A stretch of 52,747 nucleotides of DNA, taken from the NCBI GenBank assembly GCA_944384265.1, contig CALWSR010000021.1, positions 1-52,747 on the forward strand. Reading direction: 5' to 3'. Shown piece after piece: positions 34,871 to 45,221 of the stretch (the stretch's first letter is position 1; the number at the start of each line of letters is the position of its first letter). The position numbers and the translations under genes were made by a program. This DNA comes from an uncultured Clostridia bacterium (GTDB taxonomy: Bacteria; Bacillota; Clostridia; Lachnospirales; Anaerotignaceae). Under the pieces are notes generated by a model that made no database searches, had not been told where the DNA came from, and saw only the letters and a program-made list of their open reading frames with translations.

Positions 34871-36808
34871 TTGGACGAGAATCAAAAACAAAAGCATACA
34901 AAAAATGATACAGATTTTGTGACGCAAAAAACAAATGAGGTTTCTCCCATGCTCTGGGAGAATTTTGATGAAACACAAAATTTGTCAAGGGATAGTCATA
35001 TCCAACAAACAGAAATGTCTTCTGCAAATGAAAATACGGCTGCATTTGCCTATGACTCTGCCAAAAAAAGCAGTGAACAGACAGCAGCTTCCTCTGCGGA
35101 GACTGTTTTTACGGAAAAAACAGACATACTGCCTTCTCTCCAAAAAACAAATGCCTTTTTGGAGGAGACTGCTTCTGCCCAAGCTCTGCAAGAAAAAAAT
35201 AAACCAGAGGAGCATACTGCTTCTGCCACAGAAGAAAATTTAGAGCAGACCAAAATCATTGCGCCCCTATCCCAGCAAACCACCTCTGAGCAATCCCTTG
35301 CAAAGCAGCATGATGCTGCAAAGCAAAGAGGCCATTTTTCAGATATACTGCAAAAAATAGAAAAAAAACAATATACCGATGAATTGGGCGACAAAAACGC
35401 CTATTTGGATACATTTGAATCCGAATCCTTTGAAGAGGAATATGTTTCTGAAAAGGACCATTGGACAGAGGAGGAGTCCCCTTTGGAGGAGGATGACATT
35501 TACTATGATGAAGAAACCTCCATGGCATTGTATCAGGCAGAAAGAAAAAAAATCAAATTCATACTTCTCATTGCCCTTTGCATTGGCATGGGTGTGTTTT
35601 TGATTGGCTATATCATTATGGGAACACAGCAAAGAAAGCTGCTTGAGCAGGCCCAAAGCCAAGCCGAAGCTGCTGCTGCGACAAAAAAAACAGACAAACG
35701 CCATATGATGGTACAAAGCATTTCCTCCAGCCGGACATTGTCTGTACACGATATTTCAACAAATCAGCAATATAATGTAAAAACAAACAGTCAAACCAAA
35801 TTTATTGACCGTTCGGGAGAACAGGCCTCCATTACACAAATACAAAAAGGAGATTTGATTTCTGTTGTATTTGCCGAGGACAAAGAAACGGCAGAGGAAA
35901 TACGCTATTCCGCAAATACATGGATGGCAAAGGAGGTCAGCGGACTTTCCATTGACACAGAAGCAAAAACAGCCTCCATTACATTTGTAGACGGAACAGA
36001 GCCTAAGCAATATTATTACACAGAAGACAGTTTATTTTTATATAAAGACAGAGAAATGGCTCCGGAGGACATTTCCTCCTGTGATATTATCACCATGCAG
36101 GGGCAGGATGAGAGAGTATGGTCTGTGAGAGTGATAGAATACCATGGCACCATGACCATTACAAATCAGCAGCAAATTCAAAACGGCTTTTTGTCCATTG
36201 ATGAAGGAGAGCCCATTGCTTTGGAAAGCATTTCACAGCTGGATGTGCCGGAAGGCGCCCACACCATTTCTGTCACAGGAGAAAATATTGAATCCTTTCA
36301 AGATACGATTTTTATTGTACCAGGAGAAACATTTGAGTATGATTTATCTAAGGCACAGTCTAAAACAGGCGTTATGATTATTCGTGCCAATGTATATGAT
36401 TTCAAGCTTTATATCAATGGCGCAGATACAGACGGTACAAAGCCTATTGTACTGCCCTTGGGAGAATATGACGTTGTGGTGCTGAAAAACGGATACAAGC
36501 AATGGAACCAAAAGGTGACTGTGGTGGAGCCTTCTGTTACAGTGGATGTCAATATGGAAGAAGATATACAAGAAGGTATCATTTCATTTGATTCCACACC
36601 GAAAGGTGCCAGCGTTATTTATAATGATACACAAATTGGTGTCACTCCCTTTGAACAAAAAGTGCGCTATGGTATCTATACTGTGGAGGTTTTATTAGAA
36701 GGCTATGAGCCTCATTTGGAAACGGTTGTTGTGGATAAGCCTGCTGTAAGCACCATGTCCCATTTGACTGCAAAACAGGATACAGCAGCAAAAAACCCAT
36801 CACAATAA
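34871..36808 (+). CDS. PEGA-domain membrane protein
   Basis: A 645-residue protein: a long, disordered, acidic Gln/Thr/Glu-rich cytoplasmic N-terminus (about 1-225), one membrane segment (about 229-251) and an extracellular part. That part has a beta-rich domain with an SH3/KOW feel (about 270-420) followed by PEGA-like units. The best is GIISFDSTPKGASVIYND with IGVTPFEQKVRYG and LEGYEP (about 575-625). PEGA domains are surface-exposed and often bind wall or envelope components. The start appears to be TTG after a GGGGG stretch; an alternative start is not obvious. The phosphoglucomutase gene follows after 27 bp, likely cotranscribed. Confidence 0.8.
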   Translation: MDENQKQKHTKNDTDFVTQKTNEVSPMLWENFDETQNLSRDSHIQQTEMSSANENTAAFAYDSAKKSSEQTAASSAETVFTEKTDILPSLQKTNAFLEETASAQALQEKNKPEEHTASATEENLEQTKIIAPLSQQTTSEQSLAKQHDAAKQRGHFSDILQKIEKKQYTDELGDKNAYLDTFESESFEEEYVSEKDHWTEEESPLEEDDIYYDEETSMALYQAERKKIKFILLIALCIGMGVFLIGYIIMGTQQRKLLEQAQSQAEAAAATKKTDKRHMMVQSISSSRTLSVHDISTNQQYNVKTNSQTKFIDRSGEQASITQIQKGDLISVVFAEDKETAEEIRYSANTWMAKEVSGLSIDTEAKTASITFVDGTEPKQYYYTEDSLFLYKDREMAPEDISSCDIITMQGQDERVWSVRVIEYHGTMTITNQQQIQNGFLSIDEGEPIALESISQLDVPEGAHTISVTGENIESFQDTIFIVPGETFEYDLSKAQSKTGVMIIRANVYDFKLYINGADTDGTKPIVLPLGEYDVVVLKNGYKQWNQKVTVVEPSVTVDVNMEEDIQEGIISFDSTPKGASVIYNDTQIGVTPFEQKVRYGIYTVEVLLEGYEPHLETVVVDKPAVSTMSHLTAKQDTAAKNPSQ

Positions 36809-36835
36809 AAAAATAAAAAAGAGGAGGAAACAAAT

Positions 36836-38569
36836 ATGGATTACAAACAAAAATATGAACAATGGTTACAAGATGATTGCTTTGATGCCGAAACAAAAAA
36901 AGAATTGCAAGCCATTGCAGGAGATGACAAAGAAATCAAGGAACGCTTTTACAAGGATTTGGAATTTGGCACAGGCGGTCTAAGAGGCATTATCGGTGCC
37001 GGTACAAACCGCATGAACATTTATACAGTGGGCAAGGCCAGCCAAGGCTTGGCAAATTATATTTTAGCACAAGGAGAAGAAGCAAAAAAAATGGGCATTG
37101 CCATTGCCTATGACTCCAGAAATATGTCTGCCGAATTTGCACAAACAACAGGGCTTGTTATGGCAGCCAACGGCATTGCTGCTTATATCTATCCTTCCCT
37201 GCGTCCTACGCCAATGCTTTCCTTTGCAGTACGTCACTTAGGCTGCACAGCAGGCGTTGTGGTAACGGCAAGCCACAATCCTCCGGAATACAACGGCTAC
37301 AAAGTGTATTGGGCCGACGGCGGACAGGTGCCTTTTCCAAGGGATGGCGAAATCATTGCAGAAGTCAACAAGGTGGAGCAATATTCTGATATCAAAAAAA
37401 TGGATTTGGAAGAAGCAAAAGCAAAGGGACTCTACAACATCATTGACAGCTCTGTGGACGATGCCTTTATTGAAAATGTAAAAGCACAATCCTTAAACAG
37501 TGATTTGGTAAAAAAATTGGGGGACGACTTTAAAGTGGTTTATACCCCTATCCATGGCTCCGGCAACATACCAGTACGCCGTGTTTTAAAAGAAGCGGGC
37601 TTTGAAAATGTATATGTGGTAAAGGAGCAGGAAATGCCTGACCCTATGTTTACCACCGTAGGCTATCCAAACCCTGAAGACCCCAAGGTATTTACACTTG
37701 CCATTGAACTGGCAAAAGAAAAAAATGCAGATATCATTGTGGGTACAGACCCTGACTGCGACAGAGTGGGTGCTGTGGTGAAGGATGACAAAGGCGAATA
37801 TGTTGTGCTGACAGGCAATATGACAGGAGCATTGCTGACAGAATACATACTTTCTCAGAAAAAAGAAAAAGGCACACTGCCTCAAAACGGTGCTGTGATT
37901 AAAACCATTGTAACAACAGAAATGATTCGTCCTATGTGCGAAGAATATGGCATGAAGCTCTATGATGTGCTGACAGGCTTCAAATACATTGGTGAAAAAA
38001 TCAAAGAATTTGAACAAACCGGAAGCTATGAATATGTATTCGGTTTTGAAGAAAGCTATGGCTGCTTGGCAGGCACCTATGCCAGAGACAAGGATGCTGT
38101 GGTAGCCACACTGCTTATTTGCGAAATGGCAGCATATTACAAATCAAAAGGAATGACATTATATGAAGGTCTTTTGGAGGTATATGAAAAATACGGCTTC
38201 TATAAAGAAGGAATCAAATCCCTTACATTAAAAGGCATTGAAGGCATTGAAAAAATACAGCAGATTATGTCTGCTTTTAGAAACAACACACCAAAGGAAT
38301 TTGCAGGCATTGCTGTAACATGGGCAAGAGATTACAAAACAAAAGTATTCCAAAACCTAAAGACAGGCCAAACAGAAGAAGATACCCTGCCGGTATCTGA
38401 TGTACTGCACTATACATTAGAGGATGGTGCATGGATTTGTGTGCGTCCTTCCGGTACAGAGCCAAAATTAAAATTCTATTATGGTGTAAAGGGCAGCAGT
38501 GTAGCAGATGCTGACAGCAAAATTGCAGCACTGGTAAAGGATGTAGATGAAAAACTAAATACCATTTAA
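36836..38569 (+). CDS. pgcA: Phospho-sugar mutase (phosphoglucomutase)
   Basis: A 577-residue alpha-D-phosphohexomutase. Motifs are GTGGLRGIIGAGTNRMN near the N-terminus, the active-site phosphoserine loop TASHNPPEYNGYK (about residues 143-155), the metal-binding loop GTDPDCDRVG, the sugar-specificity loop GFEESYGC and the phosphate-binding RPSGTEPKLKFY. It interconverts glucose-1-phosphate and glucose-6-phosphate (and possibly mannose phosphates) and feeds cell-wall and glycolipid precursors. Length and motifs match the PgcA subgroup of Firmicutes. The start follows gaggaggaaacaaat. Repeat copy 3 starts just after the stop. Confidence 0.94.
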   Translation: MDYKQKYEQWLQDDCFDAETKKELQAIAGDDKEIKERFYKDLEFGTGGLRGIIGAGTNRMNIYTVGKASQGLANYILAQGEEAKKMGIAIAYDSRNMSAEFAQTTGLVMAANGIAAYIYPSLRPTPMLSFAVRHLGCTAGVVVTASHNPPEYNGYKVYWADGGQVPFPRDGEIIAEVNKVEQYSDIKKMDLEEAKAKGLYNIIDSSVDDAFIENVKAQSLNSDLVKKLGDDFKVVYTPIHGSGNIPVRRVLKEAGFENVYVVKEQEMPDPMFTTVGYPNPEDPKVFTLAIELAKEKNADIIVGTDPDCDRVGAVVKDDKGEYVVLTGNMTGALLTEYILSQKKEKGTLPQNGAVIKTIVTTEMIRPMCEEYGMKLYDVLTGFKYIGEKIKEFEQTGSYEYVFGFEESYGCLAGTYARDKDAVVATLLICEMAAYYKSKGMTLYEGLLEVYEKYGFYKEGIKSLTLKGIEGIEKIQQIMSAFRNNTPKEFAGIAVTWARDYKTKVFQNLKTGQTEEDTLPVSDVLHYTLEDGAWICVRPSGTEPKLKFYYGVKGSSVADADSKIAALVKDVDEKLNTI

Positions 38570-38571
38570 TC

Positions 38572-38727
38572 ATAAGGGGCTGCTGCAAAATAGCCCTCTT
38601 GGATAATCGTGTACAAAAACCGGTTGCTTTTTGAGCAAATTCCGCTCAGAAAACAGCCGGTTTTATATGCTTTACAAACTTTCTTTGTGCAAGCTGCTGC
38701 AATTTCATTTTGCCACAGCCCCTTTTA
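38572..38727. repeat. Palindromic repeat, copy 3
   Basis: The cleanest copy: outer arms aaggggctg and cagcccctt enclose gcaaaa/ttttgc, and an inner aaaaccgg/ccggtttt hairpin encloses gagc/gctc. It lies directly after pgcA and may act as its 3' processing or termination element. Confidence 0.8.
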
Positions 38728-39179
38728 AAAGACAATGGTTTCAAGCTTTTTTATTTTGTTTGTATTCATAATACAATTTTATGGTTTTATATTGTGATGT
38801 CATTTGCCTTTTCATGTGCTGCACAAACAAAAAAATATTTTTCCAAAACAAATTTCATACAAGCAGAAAATCCTTGGCAATGGTGCTTTTTGTCACATTT
38901 TATAGTTGTCTATGAAAATATAATCTATCATATGAAAGCATACCCATTTTTTATAGAAAAAAAGCAGTTAATTTTGTTATACGCAATGACAACATCCTAT
39001 AACAAAAACAGAAAACTATTTTTAAAATATAATGCCCTTCTCAATTTATCCACAATAAAAAATGCATTGCAGAGGGCCCCAATATTTTACAGAGGACTGT
39101 TATGATACCCTATTTTTTATATAAACAAAAATTCTCATTATGCAGTTTCCCATTCCTTCATTCCTGCTTTAAAAGCCAT
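38728..39179. other. AT-rich gap without a gene
   Basis: The 131-codon plus-strand frame that overlaps here begins inside repeat copy 3, has no ribosome-binding site and reads as low-complexity hydrophobic sequence. Nothing else is seen. Confidence 0.45.
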
Positions 39180-39599
39180 TTATTTTTGACTCTCATCCAA
39201 GGATTTGTAATATTGCACAAAATCATAATCCTCTTCTAAAATATGCTTTTCTATCCATTCTTCTAAAAATTTTGCAAATTCCTCCAGCACCTCATCAGAA
39301 TAATTTTGTTCTTCCATTTTTAAAAACATGGCCTTTATTTTTATTTTCAGCATATCATGAGAGGCCTGGTGTTCACGATATTTTGGATAACCGCTTTCTT
39401 TCATAAATGCAAATTCTTGATGAAAATGAGAAAGCAAATAATATTCCAAAAAACTCATACTCTCCAAACAGGCCTGTTTATTCAATCCAAATTTTACCTC
39501 AATCAAAAATTTATTGGCCTGTTTAAAAAATTCAAAGTGCTGTTCGTCCAGCACATCAATACCTAATTCCAATTTTTCTTTCCAAATATTTAAATGCAT
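39180..39599 (-). CDS. Bacteriohemerythrin
   Basis: A 139-residue four-helix di-iron protein. Ligand motifs are in order: EQHFEFF (His, about 21), HFHQEF with the H..E pair (about 59-63), YREHQASHDML (about 75-80) and EKHILEEDYDF (His and Asp, about 117-123). It binds O2 reversibly at a non-haem di-iron site; in anaerobes it is thought to buffer or sense O2 and iron. It stands alone, and the start follows aagggggagcaat. An inverted repeat, aaataacagct/agctgttattt (39650-39707), lies 51 bp upstream. Confidence 0.92.
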   Translation of the reverse strand: MHLNIWKEKLELGIDVLDEQHFEFFKQANKFLIEVKFGLNKQACLESMSFLEYYLLSHFHQEFAFMKESGYPKYREHQASHDMLKIKIKAMFLKMEEQNYSDEVLEEFAKFLEEWIEKHILEEDYDFVQYYKSLDESQK

Positions 39600-40283
39600 A
39601 TTGCTCCCCCTTATACTGTTTTTTATTTTATTTTTTTGGACATAGATTTAAATAACAGCTTAAAATATATAAAAATCAATATTTTTTTCCCAAAGGAGCT
39701 GTTATTTTTTTATGATAAAAATTGTTTTTCAAATATTTCATTTCCTCCTTTCTGACCTCAACGCCTTTCACTATTTTCCTCAAAGAAAGCACAAAAACAT
39801 TTTTTTAGTATAGAAAGCCTCCCATTTTTTATCTGCTATCCTTTTAAAAGCTTTATTGACAGCAAAAAAGCTGTGCTGCATACAGAGAGGTACACTGCAT
39901 ACAGCCTGCAATACCAAACTGGAAAGCCATATTTTCAAACACTATTTTGTTATTTTTTGAAACACTGTATTTTCAAACAAAATAAATGTATTTTTTGCAT
40001 AAAATTTCCAAATGAAACTGCTTTTTCTTTCTTTGAGGATAGTATAATATACTTTTACAAAAATAACAAATATTATTCGCATTCTCAACACAAAAAAATA
40101 ATACCTCCTAATTTTTACCATATATTTTTTTACAATATTTGTTATAAATTTATACTATTTTTATTTTCTTTAAAATAATTCCATTTTTTTTCATAATTTT
40201 TATTGTATGATTGTATATTTTAAGATACAATATGTAACAAAGGCAGTATACAGTATATATAAAAAATCAGGAGGTTCATAAAC
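39600..40283. other. Intergenic region upstream of ispE
   Basis: Contains one stem, aaataacagct (39650-39660) with agctgttattt (39697-39707), with a T-run on the plus strand and a long AT loop. It might be an attenuator or operator for the bacteriohemerythrin gene. The remainder is AT-rich with no gene. Confidence 0.45.
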
Positions 40284-41198
40284 TTGCAGGAGGTCAGATT
40301 AAAAGCAAGAGCCAAAATCAATTTGACATTAGACGTCACCGGCAAACAAGCAAACGGTTATCATACGGTGCGGATGATTATGCAAACAATAGCACTTTAT
40401 GATGGTGTATATATCAAACGTATTGACAAGCCAATCATTCGTTTAAAAAGCAATCTGGATTGGCTGCCCACAGATGAAAAAAATCTTGCCTACAAAGGGG
40501 CCTGTTTGATGCGGGATACCTTTGCAATACAAGAAGGTATTTTTATAGAATTAGATAAAAAAATCCCTGTTGCCGCAGGGCTGGCTGGGGGAAGCGCAGA
40601 TTGTGCCGCTGTTTTAGTGGGCATCAATAAGCTTTTTCGTTTGGGGCTTTCCAAAAAAAAACTGATGGAGCTGGGGATACAGCTGGGTGCCGATATTCCA
40701 TATTGTATATTGCAAGGTACTGCTGTTGCAGAAGGTATTGGAGAAAAATTGACTCCCATTGCAGAGGGCTGCCCTTTTTGTTATGTTTTGTTGGCAAAGC
40801 CTAATATCAGCGTTTCCACTGCTTCTGTTTATCAAGGACTCCATTTGGAGGAAATCAAAGAGCATCCTGATACAGAAAAAATGCTTTTTGAAATGAAACA
40901 AAAAAATATACAGGCAATGGGCGGACTGCTTTGCAATGTATTGGAAACAGTTACCATTCCCCGACACAGTGAAATTGCTCTTTTAAAACAAAAAATGACA
41001 GCATTGGGGGCAAAGGGGGCATTGATGAGCGGCAGCGGCCCTACTGTATTCGGTCTTTTTACAGACAAAGCAAAGGCAATGGAAGCAGAACAAATAATCA
41101 AAAAAACATTTGGTTTAAGAGATGTTTTTGTTACCAGAATTTGGAACAAAACACAGCAAAAAAGGAGAGGATTTTATCATGATAGACTACAAATTTAA
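40284..41198 (+). CDS. ispE: 4-diphosphocytidyl-2-C-methyl-D-erythritol kinase
   Basis: A 304-residue GHMP kinase. Motifs are KARAKINLTLDVTGKQANGYH at the N-terminus, the GHMP loop PVAAGLAGGSADCAAVL (about 94-110) and the C-terminal LMSGSGPTVFGLF. It phosphorylates CDP-ME in the MEP isoprenoid pathway. The start is TTG after caggaggttcataaac. The last ~7 residues overlap the GntR gene by 20 bp, a coupling that recurs in related clostridia. The C-terminal tail is slightly longer than usual. Confidence 0.95.
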   Translation: MQEVRLKARAKINLTLDVTGKQANGYHTVRMIMQTIALYDGVYIKRIDKPIIRLKSNLDWLPTDEKNLAYKGACLMRDTFAIQEGIFIELDKKIPVAAGLAGGSADCAAVLVGINKLFRLGLSKKKLMELGIQLGADIPYCILQGTAVAEGIGEKLTPIAEGCPFCYVLLAKPNISVSTASVYQGLHLEEIKEHPDTEKMLFEMKQKNIQAMGGLLCNVLETVTIPRHSEIALLKQKMTALGAKGALMSGSGPTVFGLFTDKAKAMEAEQIIKKTFGLRDVFVTRIWNKTQQKRRGFYHDRLQI

Positions 41199-41856
41199 CA
41201 TAAGCTCAAACGAATATCTCCCCTTAAGGGATGTTGTGTTTAACACACTCAGAGATGCTATACTCACAGGAAAGCTGGAGCCCGGCGAAAGACTGATGGA
41301 AAACCAGCTGGCAGAAAAGCTTGGCGTCAGCCGTACCCCCATTCGAGAGGCATTGCGTATGCTGGAAATAGAAAACCTTGTGGAGCTTACCCCCAGAAAG
41401 GGCGCTCAGGTGCTGGATATGAGCAAAAAAGACGTCATTGATATATTAGAGGTTAGAGAAGTGCTGGAAGGCTTAGGCGCACAGCTTGCCTGCCAAAAAA
41501 TGACCCCCGAGGCATTGCTGGAATTGAAAAAAACCCAAGAGGAAATGGAAAAGGCAGCCAAAGAGGGCAATGTGGAAAAAATGGCAAATGCCGATGAGCA
41601 TTTTCATGATATTATATTTCTTTCTACAAAAAATGAAAAGCTGATACAAATGTTTAATCATTTGAGAATACAGCTCTATCGTTACCGCCTGGCCCATGTC
41701 AAGCTGGAAATGGGTATCAAAAATATCATTGCACAGCACCGCCGTATTTTAGAGGCCATTGAGCAAAGAGATGCAAATGCAGGAGAAAGCTTGGCAAAGG
41801 AACATATACAATACCACGCAAAATTTATACTGGATGTATTGCAAAAAAAAGAATAA
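41179..41856 (+). CDS. GntR family regulator, FCD type
   Basis: A 225-residue regulator: winged helix (about residues 10-75) with KLEPGERLMENQLAEKLGVSR and TPIREALRMLE, and an all-helical FCD effector domain with metal-type residues (MANADEHFHDIIF, IIAQHRRILEAI). The start is at MIDYKFNISS after ggagaggattttatc; a longer frame into ispE has no site. It may control ispE or nearby sugar-acid genes; no ligand is evident. Confidence 0.9.
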   Translation: MIDYKFNISSNEYLPLRDVVFNTLRDAILTGKLEPGERLMENQLAEKLGVSRTPIREALRMLEIENLVELTPRKGAQVLDMSKKDVIDILEVREVLEGLGAQLACQKMTPEALLELKKTQEEMEKAAKEGNVEKMANADEHFHDIIFLSTKNEKLIQMFNHLRIQLYRYRLAHVKLEMGIKNIIAQHRRILEAIEQRDANAGESLAKEHIQYHAKFILDVLQKKE

Positions 41857-42042
41857 TTTTTATTTTTTTGAAAAAAAGGATAGAAAAACCATTGATTTTG
41901 TCCCATTTAGACAAAATATGCTGTTTTTTTTGTCCTTTTTTTCTTGCAATCCAGCAATAGATAGCATAAAATGAAATATAGTGAAAACAACAACGCTGTT
42001 TTAAAAAATGCATTGCAGCTGCATTTGGAAAGGAGGACAAGT

Positions 42043-43188
42043 ATGGACTCTAAGGGCAATTTTCCGGTTAGGGAAGAACGCACCCCCTATGGCCGAGCCA
42101 TACGAAACGAAGAAGAACAAAAAAAAGGAAACAAAAAAAAGAATAAAAAATTATCACCCTATAAACAAAAATACAATGCACAGCATAACATCAAGCCTGT
42201 GAAAAGAAAAAAACTGCCAAAAAGAAGTATGTCTGCAAAAAACCGCCGTATTTTGGCACTGATTGTTGCTGTTTTTGCAGTCATAGCAGTACTTCTTTTT
42301 GTATTTCGCCAAAATGGCAAAGAGGTTTTTATTGGCGAAACCTCTATGGGTATTGTAGAGGACAAGTCTGTCACAGCAGAATCCTTGCTGCAAACATTGA
42401 CAGCACAGCTGCAGCAGGAGGTTGGCGCAAATGTAAAAATCAACGAAACCATAGAAGTAAAGCCTTTACATATTTCCAAAGCAAGACAAAAGGATGTTTG
42501 CCAAATGGATTATCTTATGCCTTTGTTAAGGCAAAAAGTCACCTATCAGGTAGAAGCGGCCGTCATTACAGTAGACGGAAAGGAAACTGTCATTGTGGCC
42601 AATCAAGCAGAGGCAGATGCTGTATTTGCTGCTTTGCAGGAGCCTTACAGGCAGCAGGACGAAACCAGAAGCATTGAATATGGCTTTCAAGAGGATGTAC
42701 AAGTGGTATTGCAATTTGTAGACCCCTCTCAGGTTGTGGCAAAGGAAAATGCCATACAAACACTGCAAAGCGGTACAAGAGTGCCAAAGGAATATACTGT
42801 GCAGTCCGGAGACGCCTTGTATAAAATTGCCGCAAGGTTTGATATGACACAGGATGAATTGAAAGAAATGAATGCAGATTTAATCCCTGCCAATGGTACT
42901 GTCAATGTAGGATGGGTATTAAATGTCATGGCAGAGGTGCCTATGGTTTCTGTCAAAACCACAGAAACTGTTGTTTTAACAGAAGTGGCAAAATATAACG
43001 TAGTATATCAGCAGGATTCCACAAAAAACAGAGGCTATGAAAAAGTTACCCAGCAGGGAAAGGACGGACAAAAAGAAGTGACAAAAGAAATTGTGCGTAT
43101 CAACGGAGAGCTTACCTCAGAAGACATTGTCGGTGAAACCATTACTGTGGAGCCTATTGATGAAATTGTGGTACAAGGTACAAAATAA
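42043..43188 (+). CDS. LysM and G5 domain protein
   Basis: A 381-residue protein. Basic N-terminus (about 1-65), one membrane segment (about 68-88), a beta-rich region, a LysM domain ([20 protein letters not shown], about 250-295) and a C-terminal G5 domain (about 305-375). LysM binds peptidoglycan glycan and G5 is an adhesive or N-acetylglucosamine-binding fold. Clostridial proteins of this layout usually end in an M23 peptidase or 3D domain; none is present here, so this copy may lack an enzyme. The start at [11 protein letters not shown] follows aaaggaggacaagt; the longer open frame does not start well. Confidence 0.82.
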   Translation: MDSKGNFPVREERTPYGRAIRNEEEQKKGNKKKNKKLSPYKQKYNAQHNIKPVKRKKLPKRSMSAKNRRILALIVAVFAVIAVLLFVFRQNGKEVFIGETSMGIVEDKSVTAESLLQTLTAQLQQEVGANVKINETIEVKPLHISKARQKDVCQMDYLMPLLRQKVTYQVEAAVITVDGKETVIVANQAEADAVFAALQEPYRQQDETRSIEYGFQEDVQVVLQFVDPSQVVAKENAIQTLQSGTRVPKEYTVQSGDALYKIAARFDMTQDELKEMNADLIPANGTVNVGWVLNVMAEVPMVSVKTTETVVLTEVAKYNVVYQQDSTKNRGYEKVTQQGKDGQKEVTKEIVRINGELTSEDIVGETITVEPIDEIVVQGTK

Positions 43189-43190
43189 TA

Positions 43191-43219
43191 CTGCAAAACA
43201 TTGTAAAATATGGTATAAT
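43191..43219 (+). promoter_or_regulatory. Possible promoter of pgi
   Basis: A perfect TATAAT (43214-43219) lies 46 bp before the pgi start codon. The -35 region at the right spacing (CTGCAA) is poor. Confidence 0.4.
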
Positions 43220-43264
43220 AATGCTTGTATACCATACAAATCAAAAAAGAGAGGAGAATTTCAA

Positions 43265-44605
43265 ATGGCTGTAAAACTAAAATTACAAGGAATCAAACCC
43301 TTTGTAAGAGAACATGAATTGGGGTATATGGCACCGCTTGTAAAAGCCTGCCATCAGCAGCTGCACCAAAAAACAGGTGCCGGCAATGACTTTTTGGGCT
43401 GGGTAGATTTGCCGTTAAATTATGACAAGGAAGAATTTGAAAGAATCAAAAAGGCGGCACAAAAGGTACAAAAAAACAGTGATGTGTTGATTGTCATCGG
43501 TATCGGCGGCTCTTACTTGGGTACAAGAACCGCACTGGATTTTATCAAATCTCCTTATTACAACGAGGACAAAACAAAAAATACCCCTGACATTTATTTT
43601 GTAGGCAACAACATCAGCTCCACCTATCTAAACGACATATTAAATATATTGGGGGACAGAGATTTTTCTGTCAATGTCATTTCAAAATCCGGCACAACCA
43701 CAGAGCCTGCCATTGCTTTTCGTATTTTTAAACAAAAGCTGGAACAAAAATATGGTGCAGAAGGTGCCAAAGAAAGAATATTTGCTACAACAGACAAAGA
43801 AAGAGGCGCTTTGAAAAATCTTTGCAACGAAAAGGGCTATGAAACCTTTGTCATCCCTGACGATGTGGGAGGCAGATTTACAGTGCTGACTCCCGTGGGA
43901 CTGTTTGCCATGGCAGTGGCTGGCATTGATATTGATGCTGTTATGAAGGGTGCGGCAGATGCCCATGCTGCTTACAGCACAGATGACATTATAAAAAATG
44001 AAAGCTATCAATATGCTGCTTACAGAAACATATTCTTCCATAAAGGCAAAAATGTAGAAATTCTTGCAAACTATGAGCCTCATATGACTTCCTTCGGAGA
44101 ATGGTACAAACAGCTTTTTGCAGAAAGCGAGGGCAAGGACAGCAAAGGCATTTTCCCTGTCAGCGCAAACTTTTCAACAGATTTGCATTCCATTGGCCAG
44201 TTTATACAAGATGGCAGCAATTTTATGTTTGAAACCGTTCTTTGGAGCAAAACACCAAAATCTGACATGGTCATATCAGAAGATGCTGAAAATGTAGACG
44301 GATTAAACTTTGTGGCAGGCAAGGATATGCACTTTGTCAATCAAAAAGCTTTTCAAGGCACATTGCTGGCACATATGGATGGCGGCGTGCCAAACATGAT
44401 TGTAGAAATAGATGCTATGGATGCTTATAACTTTGGCTATTTGGTATATTTCTTTGAAAAAGCAGTTGGCATCAGCGGTTATCTTACCGGCATCAATCCC
44501 TTTGACCAGCCGGGTGTAGAGGCTTACAAAAAGAATATGTTTGCTCTTCTTGGCAAACCGGGATTTGAAGATAGAAAAGAAGAATTGGAAAAACGTCTTC
44601 TCTGA
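43265..44605 (+). CDS. pgi: Glucose-6-phosphate isomerase
   Basis: A 446-residue glycolytic isomerase interconverting glucose-6-phosphate and fructose-6-phosphate. Motifs are [34 protein letters not shown] (sugar-phosphate binding), the catalytic Glu in [14 protein letters not shown], the His in HMDGGVPN and the Lys in [14 protein letters not shown]. The ATG at 43265 follows agagaggagaatttca. An open frame extends upstream across the end of the LysM/G5 gene but is not used. Repeat-rich DNA begins soon after the stop. Confidence 0.96.
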   Translation: MAVKLKLQGIKPFVREHELGYMAPLVKACHQQLHQKTGAGNDFLGWVDLPLNYDKEEFERIKKAAQKVQKNSDVLIVIGIGGSYLGTRTALDFIKSPYYNEDKTKNTPDIYFVGNNISSTYLNDILNILGDRDFSVNVISKSGTTTEPAIAFRIFKQKLEQKYGAEGAKERIFATTDKERGALKNLCNEKGYETFVIPDDVGGRFTVLTPVGLFAMAVAGIDIDAVMKGAADAHAAYSTDDIIKNESYQYAAYRNIFFHKGKNVEILANYEPHMTSFGEWYKQLFAESEGKDSKGIFPVSANFSTDLHSIGQFIQDGSNFMFETVLWSKTPKSDMVISEDAENVDGLNFVAGKDMHFVNQKAFQGTLLAHMDGGVPNMIVEIDAMDAYNFGYLVYFFEKAVGISGYLTGINPFDQPGVEAYKKNMFALLGKPGFEDRKEELEKRLL

Positions 44606-44666
44606 TACAAATAATGTATTTTTTAGGCTGTCGAGTCATCGGCAGCCTAATATCATTGGTAAATGA

Positions 44667-44743
44667 AAACCACGCCTAAATGACGTGGTTTGCACTAGCC
44701 CTATAAGGGCTTATTAATAGCCAGTGCCTAAATGACGCTGGCT
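44667..44743. repeat. IS200-like right-end hairpin array
   Basis: Three hairpins in a row: AAACCACG/CGTGGTTT with loop cctaaatga (44667-44691), AGCCCT/AGGGCT (44697-44711), and AGCCAGTG/CGCTGGCT with the same loop cctaaatga (44719-44743). The same array opens at 52677 in the same orientation. This is the right end of the element whose tnpA is the decayed gene that follows (minus strand). Confidence 0.7.
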
Positions 44744-45221
44744 TTCACTTCGTTCAAGCCTTAGTAGTATGATTATCGCTATCCTTAAAAGGGTCTTCAT
44801 ACTCTTTTGTGTTTAGCTTGTTTTCAACTTGATATTGCTTTTCCTATTCTTTTATATATTTTTGAATCATTGCTGTATTTCAGTGCTGACATAACACTCT
44901 GTTTCCCAAAAATTCCTATTTCCAAATTTATACTTCAAATTTGATGCTGTTGAAATATTATCATTGCACGTTTCTTTTAAACGCTCCATAAATTGTGACA
45001 CAATTAATTTAGGTAGTATCTCTACCAATAAGTGAACATGATTTGGCAGCATATATCCTTCTATGATTCCTACTCCTCTCCATTTGCATAAATCTTTTAT
45101 GATTTTTTGAATATCTTTTCATAATTCATAATATATTATCTTTCTTTATACTTGGCTGTAAATATGATAGGATACTTGCACACCCATTTTGGTCAGTTTA
45201 CAAGGAACTACACACAGACCA

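Noticed and set aside
38710..39105. A 131-codon plus-strand frame after pgcA
   Set aside because: It begins inside the palindromic repeat and has no start signal.
44624..44649. Hairpin after pgi as its terminator
   Set aside because: The stem aggctg...cagcct is good but no T-run follows; it more likely belongs to the IS end array.
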